This document shows positions 11,361-24,600 of a DNA stretch of 64,000 nucleotides, piece by piece. Below the pieces are notes generated by a model. The model saw only the letters and a program-made list of their open reading frames with translations, was not told the DNA's origin and did not search any database. Numbering within the stretch: position 1 is the stretch's first letter; each line of letters begins with the position of its first letter. A program made the translations under genes and the position numbers. The stretch lies in assembly GCA_019914995.1 (NCBI GenBank), contig CM034141.1, positions 6,736,001-6,800,000 on the forward strand, given 5' to 3'. Source of the stretch: Acanthochlamys bracteata. Its lineage: Eukaryota; Streptophyta; Magnoliopsida; Pandanales; Velloziaceae.

Positions 11361-14300
11361 TCATTCTGTCAATGGATGTGATAATCTCCAGTTCGAATTC
11401 ATCCTTCCTCTTGAGTTATGATATAAAACCTACATAAAAGCAAAATATCAAGGCATATATATAAAAGAAAAAGAAAATAGCACAATTAAAGAGTAGCTGA
11501 AAAAATGAAAATATGTGCAGTAAAAGAAAACTCAGTAATAGCTTCACTTCTATTTCTGAAAAACATATACTTCTACATAGGGGATCTGAGAGTAATGATT
11601 ACATGAGATAGGAGGGGGAAAACTACCAAGGCAATTACACGTATTATGTAGTAGATTTACTAAAATCAGTCAGTTATGTGCAAGGAAAATAACAACTTCA
11701 CCTAAAACAAACTTTTGACTAGTAAAGACTTTGCATGATTAACAGTACGATTTTAAAAGAAAAATCATACAGAACAAGACATTGTGAAAGCACCAACTCT
11801 CAAACAAAACAAAAGAAACAGACAAGAACAGAACCAAGGGCAAGCAGACTTTAGGTATACTGCAACTAAGGGCAGATTAATTAGAATTATAAAAACAAGA
11901 ACTGAATGATGTATCTCATAACAGCAATTTGTATCCTCTCTCCATATGCTAGAGTCTTAAAGGAATGGGACTCACAATTTTCTGATCATCTCCCCCACTG
12001 CATAAATATTCATCATCAGGAGACACAGCCACCTGAAAGTTGGAAACAATGCAGACAAATTGTGAAATTTAAATAATAACAACACCTCATTACTTCAATC
12101 AGTTCAACAAAAATATTAATTAAATTATTAAAGAAAAAGTGGGACAACGAGAACAAACTCACAGTATTTACAGACCGAGAGTGGCTGGCCATGTGTCTTA
12201 TGCACGGTTGTCCTAAGGTAACATCCCACATTGCTATGCTGCATAGTTAAATTAATTAATAAAGATAATTATGCATAGAATTGTTAAGAAAGTAAGAAAG
12301 AAAAGAAGTTAAAAAGCTGATACCTCCCATTGCCGCTTACAGTTGCTAAAATAGGTTCTCCCTGAAGCCAGCATGCATCATTTACACCCTCATTGCCTTC
12401 AACATGGCTACAAATTTAAAAGAGAAACATATCAAGAGCTATACAGGAAAGGAAGCAATTTTCTATCTAGAATAAAAAACACAAAGGAATTTTGGATGCA
12501 ATTGTAAAAGCCAAAACCATGAAAAACTGTTTAATATAAATCAAGCTTTAATCTGGGGAGTCATTGAAGACATAAAAGACTATTTGCAGTTGATGCAATA
12601 TGAAAAAGGCAACTAAGGACTACATGTTTCAAAAGGATAGACAGTTAAGTTAATGGAGAGCTGCTTAAATTTAACTCGAGGAAGAGAGGGTATAGTTAGT
12701 TGGGAAAACCTGAACATGTCACCCTCCCTCCCTCCCTCTTGGTTTTATATCAACAATGGCTTCATGGCTTAATATTGGAAGGAAAAGCATTCATTATTTA
12801 AAAACATTACTATCGTGCCTCTTGAGTCCCATAAGAGGGAGCTAGATGAGTTGATATGCCTTATCAACAAAACTATGTGTCCCTCCACGAGTCTCTCCTA
12901 TTAGCGGTTCATCTTTATTAACCTTTCCAGAAGGGGTTGTATCTCAACCCATCCACCCAAACACCTAAGAGAGAGAGAGAGAGAGAGAGAGAAGAAGAAG
13001 AAGAAGAAGAAGAAGAAGAAGCAGGGCGGGAGGCCCACTCACCCAGGAAGTTGGCCCGCATGCTCTGCAGTAGGCATTTGGTTTCCATGGCTCAAACTAT
13101 GTAGCGGCCTGTAGAAAAGTGAAGTTCTGTTCCGATGTGATTCTAGAGGAAGCTGGTTACAATTTGTTGGTATAAGTCGTACATCCCACACCAATGTGCA
13201 ATTTGATGTACTTGAAGCAGCAAAATAGGTGCCGCAACTGCTTGCTGAAACCTTTGTGACCTGTTGAAATGAAATAGACATTAAAATTGAAGAAACATTA
13301 AAGGAAGAGAGATATAAACAGAAAACATGAAGTTAACTGTAACTATCACAATCAACAGCAAAGAAAACTGTCTATGAGAGAACCCAAATTAACAATCAAC
13401 AGAAACAAAAAAAAGAATAGCAAGACTTCTTCTAGCTTCAATCCTTGTCACCACACAGCCAAAGATCCATTTACTGCAGCATATGCGACCACAGAATGTG
13501 ATCTTGATTGACAACTCTTAAGACATTCTTGATGCAATATCAATGACAGAACAGTGTAAATATGTTCAGAGAAAAGTGACAGATTAAAAATGCCATAGGC
13601 TCACACCTTTAATATAGTAAAGAGAATAACCCCTTTAGCACCGCAGCTAAGTGTCTCGACTACACTACTTGCTGAACTAATACTTAACAGTCACTCAAAC
13701 TAAGTTAACTAACCCTGCTTTAAAAGAGCCATTTCAGTAAATGACATCATCAGGTACTCATGTAGTGCTTGATTATAGTGCGTCTACAGCTTTAAAAATG
13801 TTAACCATTTTGGGACATACAAATTCATCTCATGCACAAAATAGAACGAATTTTGGTACTGTCAAAGTTCTCCCTTTGTCCTTTGTGCTGCTAAAATATC
13901 AATGAAAATTAAAATTTTGAACCCCCCATAACAAATACAAGAATATCCAACTGTAAAATTTAGTCCTAACACAGTCGAAACATCAGAGAGATAAAGAGTT
14001 TTTCGAATCAGAGCTAAACAGGTCCAGAAGACAAAGACTAAAAACCAAACCATGTATGTTTAGATCATTGTAAGAGAGGGCATCTACCTCATAGCTTCGT
14101 CCAACTGAAAGATAAGAAATGAGTTCACAGGTTCTCAGATCAAATAAGCCAACAGTCCCATCACCAGAACCTACATGAGTATTGCAAGCCATCAGAACAA
14201 ATACAAGGGTCTAAAATTACCAAATTTAATTGCAACTGTACCTGTTACTATGGTATTGCAAATTGATTTGATCGATGTTATGTACTGTTAACGAGAAACT

Positions 14301-17300
14301 TCAGTAAAAAAGATTAAAAAAGAACTTAACTTCTGCACACTAGATAAACAAAATAACATACAGAATCACTAGCAGGAAATGATTGACTTGATTGCGGAGA
14401 TTCAATGTCCCATAATTGCACAACAGCTGCTCTCCCATGTGAGCAATCACTCCCACAGAGAAGAAGGTTCTCCGTACAGAACTCCAACGTATTTATGCAA
14501 GGAATCTGTGAGTGCTTACACCTGAGAAAAACGTAAACTAGTCACAGCCATGAAGTTCACAATTCTCAAGTCTGATACTGATATTGGTTAGAAGTAAAGA
14601 AAGTTCCTTATTAGATAGTAAATCCAAACCAGAGTTCTGGCAACTGTGTAGCTTTAGCACTAGATTTAATCAGATAAACAGAGGAAAGTTTATAAAAAAA
14701 AAGCAATATAATGGAATGAGATTTCACCGTAAGTTCATATTTAAGTCCGATGAAAGCTCCCCTCTCAAAGCATTCCATAGGAGAAGTTTCTCGTCTCCTA
14801 CTCCTCCACTGGTGGCCACAAGACCTACAATGTTATCACTTCAATATCTTTGTTATCCAGCACACTGTCAACCTCTGGTAGTAGGCCGCAAGCAAATTTG
14901 TTTAAAATCCTCTAATAGACCTAATACGTTGATTCATAATCAAAATCCTCAAATAAGGAGTAAACAAAATTGCCAAGGACCCATAGGTGGAGTAGCCAAG
15001 GACCCAAAGTGAGGTAGGAGGTTTGAATCCAGGCAGTGCCAATTCATATCTCTAAGAAAAGGAATAAACAAAATTTGCAGTAAGCACCTGATTATGTGCT
15101 TATTCTGTATAATGCAGGTAAATGGAACTTCTGTAGCAGTTTGGCCTTCGATCTAATATCAGTTACAGATAGAGCAGTTGAAACAAGTAGGAAAACATGC
15201 ACGAAAAGTCAGAAATATACATGACTGCCAGTTGTTAACGGTCATTGCACTGATCTTTTTTGAGTGCCCAGCTGAAGACCCATCAGCAACAGCTGCTCCC
15301 AGTGTAAAAAGGCATGAGCCAGTAATGCAATCCCAGATCTATAAACAAAACTTAATCGACTAAGATAAACCAAAACATGACTCAAAGCATATGCAAAAAA
15401 GGCTAAAGCTATATACACAAACCTTCAGTAAGTTGGCTCCACAGGAAACAACACTAGCACCTCGAACAGCAAAGTCAACAGCTTGAATCTGCAAACAAAA
15501 AGAAGAACTCTGATAGATAAAATTGTAGATTATACAAACATGGAAGCTTGATTTCATCTAAGAATCTTATCCATAAATTGTCTTTGGAAGCATTTATTGA
15601 ATGGAATAGATGGTGAATTCAAATTGATAAGAGAATGTACAGCATATTATCCATCTAAGAAACTTTCTCTTTGGAAGTATTTATTGAATAGAAAAAATTG
15701 TGATAATCACTTGACAGGAGAACTGACAGAAATTGTATGTAGCCAGCTACATAAAATAAATAATGTACTTTTTTATACCTTGCAATTATGACCTTTGAGT
15801 TGAACTGCTCTACCAGAAAGAAGATTGTACAGAAGCAACTCATTTGGTGCCTGCAAGCACGATGCCTGATTAAGGTTGCTGAAAAGCACCAAAGAACATT
15901 TACGAGCATGATTTAATCTTCCAAAACAGAGTCTATTAAAGAGCAACGCATATGCCAGCTGAGGGTCTTGAATTAGATTCTCGAATTATACATGAAGACA
16001 TTCAGCAGCTTGTATGTACTTTGTGTAATACTGACCTCATTGGTGCTACAAACAAGTTGAGGAAGACCCTCTGGGTGGAATCTTGCATTTAAAACCCTTT
16101 GCTCACTATGCTGAAACAAAAGCAAAAGAGTAAGTTTTCAGCAATTTAATAGTCACTGAGAAAAACATGTTGAACAAATAGAAACATTATTAGCAAATAC
16201 AGTGATCAAGACTTTTGAATAAATCTTTTAAAATTGTGATCCTTCAAAACTAGCATAGAAGCTTTAACAATTTATTCCTTCTCTTGTAGAGTATCGCAAC
16301 AATTGCTGCATCTCTGGCAAGTTGGAGTAAATCTAACAAGAAATTAGTCTTGTAGCAAGCTTGCATATAATAACTGCACAATAATGCAGTGAAATGAAGC
16401 ATCACATCAGGACCAAGTATTACTCAGGTTATGAAAATAGCCTGTGAAATAACTAGGATTTTGATCTTTACAGTTTGGAATCCGTACTAAAACAAATAGA
16501 AAATATGAAGATGTTTATACAAGTTTACAGAACACATATAGGCATCAATTCGCAACGGAAGCTACCCTGTCTTGAGGATGAGCAGCAGGCACACTTGATG
16601 CATATGCACACCATGTGGGAATCCAAGAAGAATAACTTCTCCTTTCCAACCAAGAGGCAGGCCCTTCAAAAGGTCCCCCAAGTGACCTCCAACCTATAAT
16701 AAATTGCTGGTTAATAGTCAAAACCAAAAAATGCACCGAAAGGGTAAGTGAATAGTGCTGTAGTAAACCTTCAAAAAATGGTATCCACTTTTCCTTTTGT
16801 CTTCCAGCATAACAATGTGCAGAGCAAGCCACAGGCCAACTACTACCTCTTTCTCGCCCCTGTAAGAATATGATAATATTTTTTCTAGAAGGACATTTAT
16901 GCAAAGTTGATGATGGCTCCCCCACTTCTTGAATGGTATTGCTTCTTTCTTTGTGATGTGGACTAGATGGTGTACTGGTCTTGGAGGGAGTGACTCCTGT
17001 TGAAACCATCACAATAAGATTTATTATGTAGTGGTGCATGGTAAGGATGTAGTACATTCCTATAAATTACATATACTTGGAAATTTTGAATAGAAACAAC
17101 ACCATATAAAATCACTCTTCAAGAGTTTGAGGAAGAAACTGTCAAAATTGGAGGTATTCCACAGACAAGACCTGCATATAGCCTTTCCCCGTGCTACAAA
17201 CTTCCGTACAGAAATCAATAAGAATGGGCATAGGTCTATGATCAACACTCATTAATAACTTTTCACCAAGATGCAGAACCTTTTGTAACAATATTAAGAC

Positions 17301-19370
17301 GAGTCACTAATGGCTCCTAAAGTGCTGTGGCAGCATTCTAGAAAATGCTTTATTATCTGCCTCCTCAATCCCATTAGCATTCGTCCAATGCTCGGAGAGA
17401 TGTACTTTAATATATAGTAATTATAACTTATATTGTGTAATCACTTGCATGTGGTCCCAGATGCTTCGGCAAAGCAAAATCTCGCCACATATAACATAGA
17501 TGAACTGTCGTATTGAAATGTTTATATGACATTACTTTGAATGTGGAAGAGAAAAGAGCATGATAATTAATATTTCTAGCAAGTCTATTCTATAGCACCC
17601 AAATTGTGGCCAATTCAAATATCAAAACAGCTCATTTGATGACCAAAAATGGCTCTCATAAAGACTCTAAGTTTAATAAGTTACCAGAGAAAGCTTCACT
17701 TGTGGACCAGGCAGGAAGCATATCAGCTTTCCTTCTCTGTTTCTGTCCAAGCGTTATATCTGCAACAGCCGTTGACTTTGCCAGCTCATCATTCTCCATA
17801 CTCACAACATTCTGAGAAGAAGACATTTTGAGGGATAAACTCTTGGTGCTATCATCCTTAACTGCTTTATGGGATGACTCACAGGCAACATTTTCCAATC
17901 TTTGAATTGACTGCGACTGATACTTTGGCAAGCTAGGCAAATGCTTTTGTTTTGAGAGAGCACTAGTCAATTGTCTCTGCAAATCTGTTAACCTGAACGA
18001 TATCGAAGGAGTCTAGCAAGGATTCAATTCAGCATTAAAAATTACTTAGAGAACCATTTACTCAGTCTCTTACAGTTCATATCTAAGAGATGCTTCAGTC
18101 CTCTTGCGTATGAAAGATTCATCATCCTTTGCTAGCTTGCCTGAAACTTTCCCCAGGAAATAAAAGCATCAGAGACTTCTTTCATTGGCATTACACCATA
18201 AACATAAGTTGCCTTTGTTCAAAGTGCAAAAGGAAAAAAGGTCACTCAAAAAACACCACGAACAGTATACCATAAAAACTAAGAACACAGGTCTTATGAA
18301 ATTATGAGTTATTACTTGCAGAAACATTGCGGGATAAGTAGATTACCAAAAGGTTAAAGAAAACTGAAATAACAGCTGCCAACATAGGGCCAGGTTGCCA
18401 ATATCAGTACCAGAAACAAAAAAATCAATATATAACTGAAACTGATAACACTGACAGCAGTATATTATAGGAAGACAAAAACTTCAAAAACATAAATTTG
18501 CTGAAAAACGCAAACTAGGCCTTACCTGGAGGATGAAGTGATTGTGTTGTCATCATCGCCCTGCTTGTGTATGTGTTAACTATTGCCTTCTTTGCAGAAA
18601 AGTGTGAATTCTGTCAAAAACAAAGAGAGAAGAAGAAATTACAAGAAAGTTATCACTTCTCATTCACAATGCTAAGAAGCAAAACGTAAGAAACAAAAAC
18701 AATGTTAGTTGGTCCTAGTGGTCTAATTACTGATATGATCAGATTTTCACGAATCTGTGAGTTGCGAGTTACAGAACCAGCTATCCATGAATTTCATTAT
18801 CTCTCCCATGGACAGAGAACACTTTTCCGTGTACGATCTTAAGAAGCAAGCGTAAAAAGCTAAATTCAACATTTAAGTTAGGGCTAGACTGCTAGTGTTC
18901 CAAATTACTAGTATGGTCCAAATTTCTCGAATCTACGAAGCCTTAGCTACAAAAACAGCAATTGAAGAATTTTCACTGAAGAATCTGCGAACTCTCCTAC
19001 GAACAAAATCAAGCACCTTGGGTATCTTTCCCCGTCTCTTGAGAAGCTTAAGGTGGAGACGCTGGATGTAATGTGTCATATGGTATTTTGAGTGTCGAGC
19101 GAAGAGACGAGCTTGTGCATCAGGATTAGCAGCGAGCCAATCCGAAATGTCCTTCGCTGTCACTACCTCCACCGTATCGAGGTTTTCAAGCCACTTGTAA
19201 ACAGGTTTCCATTGATCCGTTCGTTGAAATCGGTACGGATGTAGGTTTTCCGGCTCCGCCGGCGGCAGCGCCGCATCACCACGGTTAGAAGTAGGAATTA
19301 GATCGGTATTAGGGTTAGAGTTAGGGTCTGGAGAAGGTACTGGGAGTTGGAGAGGCGGGAGTTCCGCCAT
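11361..19370 (-). CDS. WD40-repeat (transducin family) protein, 795 residues
   Basis: Nineteen exons: 19370-19017, 18610-18526, 18140-18074, 17992-17685, 16996-16769, 16693-16566, 16110-16036, 15850-15779, 15488-15423, 15338-15221, 14824-14728, 14521-14362, 14284-14242, 14170-14088, 13260-13043, 12407-12324, 12238-12163, 12032-11976, 11429-11361; total 2388 bases, exactly in frame. The N-terminal third is a basic domain (SKYHMTHYIQRLHLKLLKRR, about 100-118) plus a Ser-rich linker. From about residue 391, WD-like blades appear: LLLYNLLSGRAVQLKGH, IWDCITGSC, LLLWNALRGE, VVQLWDIESP, VGLFDLRTCE, LVWDVRLIP, IAMWDVTLGQP, VLYHNS. WD40 propellers are usually scaffolds; the partner is unknown. An in-frame ATG five codons upstream (19385) is possible; I chose MAELPP. 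If intron 18 is retained the protein ends SPIPLRL instead. Confidence 0.88.
12969..13020. repeat. (GA)n then (AAG)n microsatellite
   Basis: Compound microsatellite in an intron of the WD40 gene, about 25 bases from the next exon border. Confidence 0.95.
14955..15077 (+). mobile_element. tRNA-derived SINE candidate in a WD40 intron
   Basis: An approximately 86-bp body (14973-15058) contains GGTTTGAATCC, a near-perfect Pol III box B, and an A-box-like GTGGAGTAGCCAAGG upstream. It is flanked by near-identical 18-19 base direct repeats (AAGGAGTAAACAAAATTG at 14955 and AAGGAATAAACAAAATTTG at 15059), as expected of a target duplication. It lies antisense to the host gene. Confidence 0.6.
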
Positions 19371-19385
19371 TGATGAAGAACACAA

Positions 19386-20736
19386 GAATTCTGAAGCTGT
19401 GAAGTGCGGAATGGAAGGAGAAGAGAAGAAGATGATGAGTGGGAATCAGCTAATTATAGTTTTAGAGGTCTCATTTGCACAATTTACTCGAAGAGGATAA
19501 CTAATTTTATTAGTTTATAGGTTTGAATTGAAAATTTTAGCAGAAGAGCTGAAGAGGAATAGCAGAAAATGAGGTCGATAAAAGCTATTGTAGTTTTATA
19601 GGTATCATATTGCAAATACTACGCGACGCAGAACAGAAGATGAGTTGGCATCAAGAAGGGTGGGCTAACTACTTAAAGCCCATAGTTGAATTACTTTATG
19701 ACCTTCAGATCCTGTATTTACAAATTCACTAAACCAAACAGGCTGGGCTAACTTATTACGAGCCCAAAATAAGTTGGCCCTGCCGATTATATACAAGTAC
19801 CATAAACCAGTTCAGTACGTCGCAAGCGGCGGCAAAAAATCCAATTGTTACTTCTCACTTCTCCCCGCGCCGTCCCGCGCCATTGCAATCAATTGAAAAC
19901 TTATATAGATAGAGAAAGAAACGTAGCCGTAAGAACCGGATCGGATATTAAATCGAAAAATTGTTTGGAATTACGGTTTTCGGATCAACCGATCAAACCG
20001 TCGGATCAATAATATTAAAATATTTTTAATTAATAATAATAATTATTATAGTAAAAAATCTATTGCCAATAATACTATCAATAATAATAGTAATAATAAT
20101 CATAGCAAAAAATTAAAATATTTTTATTATAGCATTACTATCAACAACAATAATAATAATAATCACAGCGAAAATTAAAGTATTGCAACCACCAATAACA
20201 ATAATAACAACTAAAATTTATAATAATAAATATTTAAATAAATTAGGAGATTAGAAAAAAAAATTATAAAATAGAGAAATCATAAAAGAGATATAACAAA
20301 TTTTTTTAGGTATACATATTTGATTCTAAATATTTTACAATATAAAATTTTAAAAATCACTAATAATTGATATTTTATAAATAAGACATAAGTAATTATA
20401 TTTTTGCATTATCACATCTAAATACAAAATTTAAACTACATATTATTTTTCAACATAGAACTATTAATAATTATTTTTATATTAAATATATCATCAATTT
20501 AAAATTTTTAAATTAATTTTAAAAAAAATTTAATTAATTTAATAAAAAAATAACCCGGTTTGACTTGGGCGGGCGGGTCGACCGGATTAAAGCGGATCGA
20601 AACGGATCGATTGTATAAACAATCTTTTTGTAAGCCTCGAACCGTTTTACCGTCCGGGTCGATCTGGACGGATCGGTCCGCGTCTGTCAACTAGGGAAAG
20701 AAATTCAAGCGATTGTTGTTTGTCTAATATCGATCA
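19386..20736. other. Intergenic; promoter of the WD40 gene and a repeat
   Basis: No gene seen. From about 19.9 kb it is filled by the repeat listed next. Confidence 0.6.
19921..20690. repeat. Unclassified repeat with CGGATC-rich ends and AT-rich core
   Basis: Both ends are rich in CGGATC/GATCGG words (for example ACCGGATCGGATATT on the left and GGACGGATCGGTCCGCG on the right), surrounding about 500 bases of TAA/TAATAA-rich sequence. The composition change at both borders suggests an inserted element; class not determined. Confidence 0.45.
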
Positions 20737-20839
20737 ATGGCATCGATGGATGCTAACGATTTGGAGCCGTTGGTTTTCTTCGAGCACGCTCGTAAAAACA
20801 GCAGAGGTTAACTATGCCATAGACTCCCTTGATGCTGAC
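20737..20839 (+). pseudogene. TOM20 first-exon fragment with a frameshift
   Basis: Plant TOM20 is the outer-membrane import receptor of mitochondria. The reading starts MASMDANDLEPLVFFEHARK and then shifts by one base in a run of five A's (20794-20798). In the next frame it continues TAEVNYAIDSLDAD up to GTGAGA, which looks like a splice donor. The FFEHARKTAExNY...LDAD pattern is the start of plant TOM20. As written it stops after NSRG. No downstream TOM20 exon was found in the next kilobase, so this is a truncated copy rather than a gene, even if the extra A is an error. Confidence 0.7.
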
Positions 20840-21345
20840 GTGAGATCCTTCTTCTTCTTCTTTTTTTTTTTGCATGTTCAAAACAAGAATTTGAGAGAAT
20901 TTATCATGATCTACTAGTCGCTCTATATGGATTATTGAGTAAGAGATCTTAATATCTGGTGACAGTTTTCTTAGGAAGTCTTTGTACAACTAAGAATTTC
21001 AGGCATGCAATACTAAACTTTCTCTCTGAGTCTACGAAAGTTATTCTTGGAGTCCTTAGAATTCTAAGAAGTTAAAGTGCAGCATTGAACCAGAATTTGA
21101 GGAAGTACTTCACTTGGCAAATAACATTTTTGAATTCTTTTTGTTTATCATGTTAATGTAAATGCCGTATGCTTTTTTGAATTGAGTAGCATGTAGGTTG
21201 TGGAGTGAATGTGCTTCCTCAGGTTAGCCATTAAAAGCGGGAAATTTCGAAGACAAAAACCGAGTGTTGGTCCGCAATAAGCAGCTGTACTGCTGTAGTA
21301 CTCTAGTCTTGCCTCGCTAGCTCCAACCACACCAAAATAAACGCC
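20840..21345. other. Intergenic, upstream of ASY1
   Basis: Nothing recognisable apart from the ASY1 promoter end. The short ORFs look like chance. Confidence 0.6.
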
Positions 21346-21353
21346 TATAAATA
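21346..21353 (+). promoter_or_regulatory. TATA box of ASY1
   Basis: TATAAATA in the context ACGCCTATAAATAGCGC, about 255 bases before the first recognisable ASY1 coding exon, followed by a CT-rich leader typical of plant transcripts. Confidence 0.6.
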
Positions 21354-21465
21354 GCGCATCACACTCCTCTCTACGAATGTCACCATTGTTTCTCCCTCGT
21401 GCGCGGAGATCTCGTTCTTCACTTCTCTCTCCCGAGTTTGGTTGCCGCCATTGATTTCTGCTCTG

Positions 21466-21469
<4 letters not shown>

Positions 21470-21487
<18 letters not shown>
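21470..21487. repeat. (CT)n microsatellite in the ASY1 leader
   Basis: Pyrimidine dinucleotide run between the TATA box and the first coding exon. Confidence 0.85.
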
Positions 21488-21499
<12 letters not shown>

Positions 21500-21600
21500 C
21501 TTCGAATCTGTGTATGCTTTCTATGATTTTTTTTAACTTCTATATCGATCGCCTGTCGCTGGTTTGTGCTGTTTTGATCTGTGGATTTCTCTCTCTGTAG

Positions 21601-24600
21601 GTAGTCTCTCAGAGAACTAAGGAAACTGAGATCACGGAGCAGGATTCTCTTCTACTCGTAAGTTGGCTCTTCTCGTTTTCTCTTCGATCGAGATCTAGTT
21701 GATTTGATTTCTAGCGGATAATTTTCTCGTTTCTCTGGTGAAAACTGTCCAGAGATCTGACTACATCTCCATTTCTTCTTCTATTTTTCGATTAACTTCC
21801 TCGGTAACTGGAATTTCAAGCGTTCGACTAAATTCGAGCGCTTATTGAATTAGGTTTTGCTTAGTATCTCGATTTTCTGTTGTTTTAAGCGGAGCAAATC
21901 ATGCTAGTTTGAATAGATTCTGTTCGTATTCCTCATCTCGTCCTGTTGTTCCTGTCGAACTTCGAATGGGTTTAGCTTAAATGGTTTAGGTCGAGCTTCT
22001 ACGAGTTCAAATTCCGCAAATAGAGCTTATTTGATCTGATCTGTTTAGGTTTCGAACGGAAGCAAGCTAGCTTACTATACGATCGCTTATATTTGCTCCG
22101 TCCTCATTCTTTTCTATTTTAAATTTAATTTGGTTTCTTCTTCTTCTTCTTCTTCTTCTTCTTCTTCTTCTTCTTCTCTATTGATACATCGTGCTGCTCT
22201 TGATTCCTGCTTTGTTAAATGTTCGTTTCAACGCTTTTATTGTTCTGTTTGTGTTTTCTCTGTCATCAGACTAGAAACCTTCTCCGTATTGCAATTTTCA
22301 ACATCAGCTACATTCGAGGATTGTTTCCAGAAAAGTACTTCAATGACAAATCTGTTCCCGCTCTAGGTATACCCTTCTCGCACCAAATGTCATCTTCTAA
22401 GCTGTTCGATTTTCGAATTTTCTGGTTTGAGTACTTAAAGTTTTTCTGAATCAGAGATGAAGATTAAGAAGCTGATGCCTCTGGATGCGGAATTGCGCAG
22501 GCTCATCGACTGGATGGAGAAAGGTATTCCACTACTATATACTTATCTAATCGTACTTAGTGTTTCACACTTTCTCGGTCGCTCTGTTGATCAATAAAAG
22601 CTAACAACCTTGCTTCGTGTTTTTAAAACTTTCTTGATTGTTGTAGTGATTGGGAAACAACTTATATGCAGGTGTCTATGATGCGTTGCAGAAGAAGTAT
22701 CTGAAGACTCTGCTGTTCAGAATCTGCGAGGAGCTCGATGGTCCAATGATTGAAGAATATGCCTGTGAGTGTTTGTTTCACAGTTCATCGCTGTGTTCTT
22801 TCAATGTTGACCTTCTCTTGACTCATTTTCCTTGCTTTTACTACCTGACTCGCTCTGTTAGAGCCGTTTGAGTGAGATCTAATGGGTACAAACACGAGAA
22901 CAGGCATACCAGGAACAAAATCTTTTGCAATGTCAGACCATTGCAATAGTTTTAGTTGATCTCACCTCTATTTTAATCAACTAATGGGATATTTGTAGTC
23001 AAGGTTTGCACTCTGTAGCCTAGTGTATGCTAATTGGTAAGGCCACACATTTTATGAGAAGCGTGGGTTGCATGGAAATAAGTCAATTTGTCAGTCTCTA
23101 GTATCTATCAAGCAGAAAGTCATTGTTGTAGTTGTGATCATATGAAATGCTCTTTTTCTGATACTTATATATGGTAGCATGTATTGCATCTCAATTATCT
23201 TAAGTTCTTTTGTAGAGTGCAGAGTGTGTTGTTGTTGATTGATCACTAAGAGCCTAAGTTCGGAGGAACCTTCTAATCCTAGGCCCCTAGGTTTGGTCTA
23301 GCATGTAATTGATAAACTTTTGGGACTCTTTGCAATTGGAACATTTTAATTGTTGTCGCAAAGAATTTAAGTTGAGAATCCACCTCCTATTGATGTGAAT
23401 GGTGGGTCTGGGAGCTGTTTCTCTAACCCTGGTGGTTTTACAAAAAAGTGAAGAATGTAGTATTGTCTGACAGCAAGTAGTCAAGGTAATTCTAGAATAG
23501 TTAACTTTCCAGGATTGTATATTAATCTTGAGCAGTGGTATGTATGCAGTCTCCTTTAGCTATCCAAATACAGATGGAGAAACAGTGTCTATGAATGTTA
23601 GCTGCAGTCGGAACAAGAAAAATGGGCCAAATTTCAAGTCCAATGGTGGAGAGATCACACCAGATCAGATGAGGTAGAGTTTGGAGTATTTGAACTTCAA
23701 GCATATTTATCTACTTAACTCATTCAGGTATGGAGATTTTGTTGTCTGCTGTATGGTAATAAATGGTACATTTCAGGAGTTCTGCTTGTAAGATGGTTCG
23801 CGCTCTAGTTCAGTTGATGCGGACTCTTGATCAGATGCCTACGGAGGTATTGATTCACATGTTAACCTCTGTTATACATGCTCTCCCTGTATTAGATAAT
23901 TAAGCATTTCTGGAAGTTGTAAGATAGTTAGTTAACTTATTTTTTATTTGTTTGTCAGCGCACTATTTTGATGAAGCTGCTCTACTACGATGAAGTAACG
24001 GTATCAGTTTTTTCTTCTTAGACTAAAAGCTTATCTGCTCGAGTTAATTCTTCACACAGTCATTTATAATATGTCATCCTTTATGCTTCTGAAATTCTCC
24101 TTTTCTACGTATATGTCTTTAGTATGAAGTGCATGGTACAGATTTTAAATCACAAGGTCTTTGGGTAATAGTGGTAAAAATTGTCACTGGACTTTCTGAG
24201 TATATTTGCTCCTTCTGGAGAAAGTTCTGGTTGGTTATGAGGTTGATGTCTCAGCTGATGTTCCTCTTTTTTGCACCAATTCCAGATTCTTGTTTCGAAA
24301 CTGTACCATTTCAGTATACTTGCATTAAGTAAATCTTGAAACTAATGATAAACCAGTATTGTGGAGTAATTGCAGCCAGCAGACTATGAGCCTCCATTTT
24401 TCAGAACCTGTCCTGAGAGTGAAATTCCCAATTGCTGGACGAAAAGCCCACTCAAAATGGAGGTTGGAAATGTCAATAGCAAACATCTTGTATTGGCCTT
24501 GAAGGTACCTGAAATTGACGGAATTAAATGTAAAAGTATTTTATACATACCTGTGCTCATGCTTATGTTCAATTACTGTAGGTTAAGAGTGTGCTTGATC

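Noticed and set aside
22130..22366. ORF with a poly-Ser start
   Set aside because: TTC microsatellite in an ASY1 intron running into the real exon in another frame.
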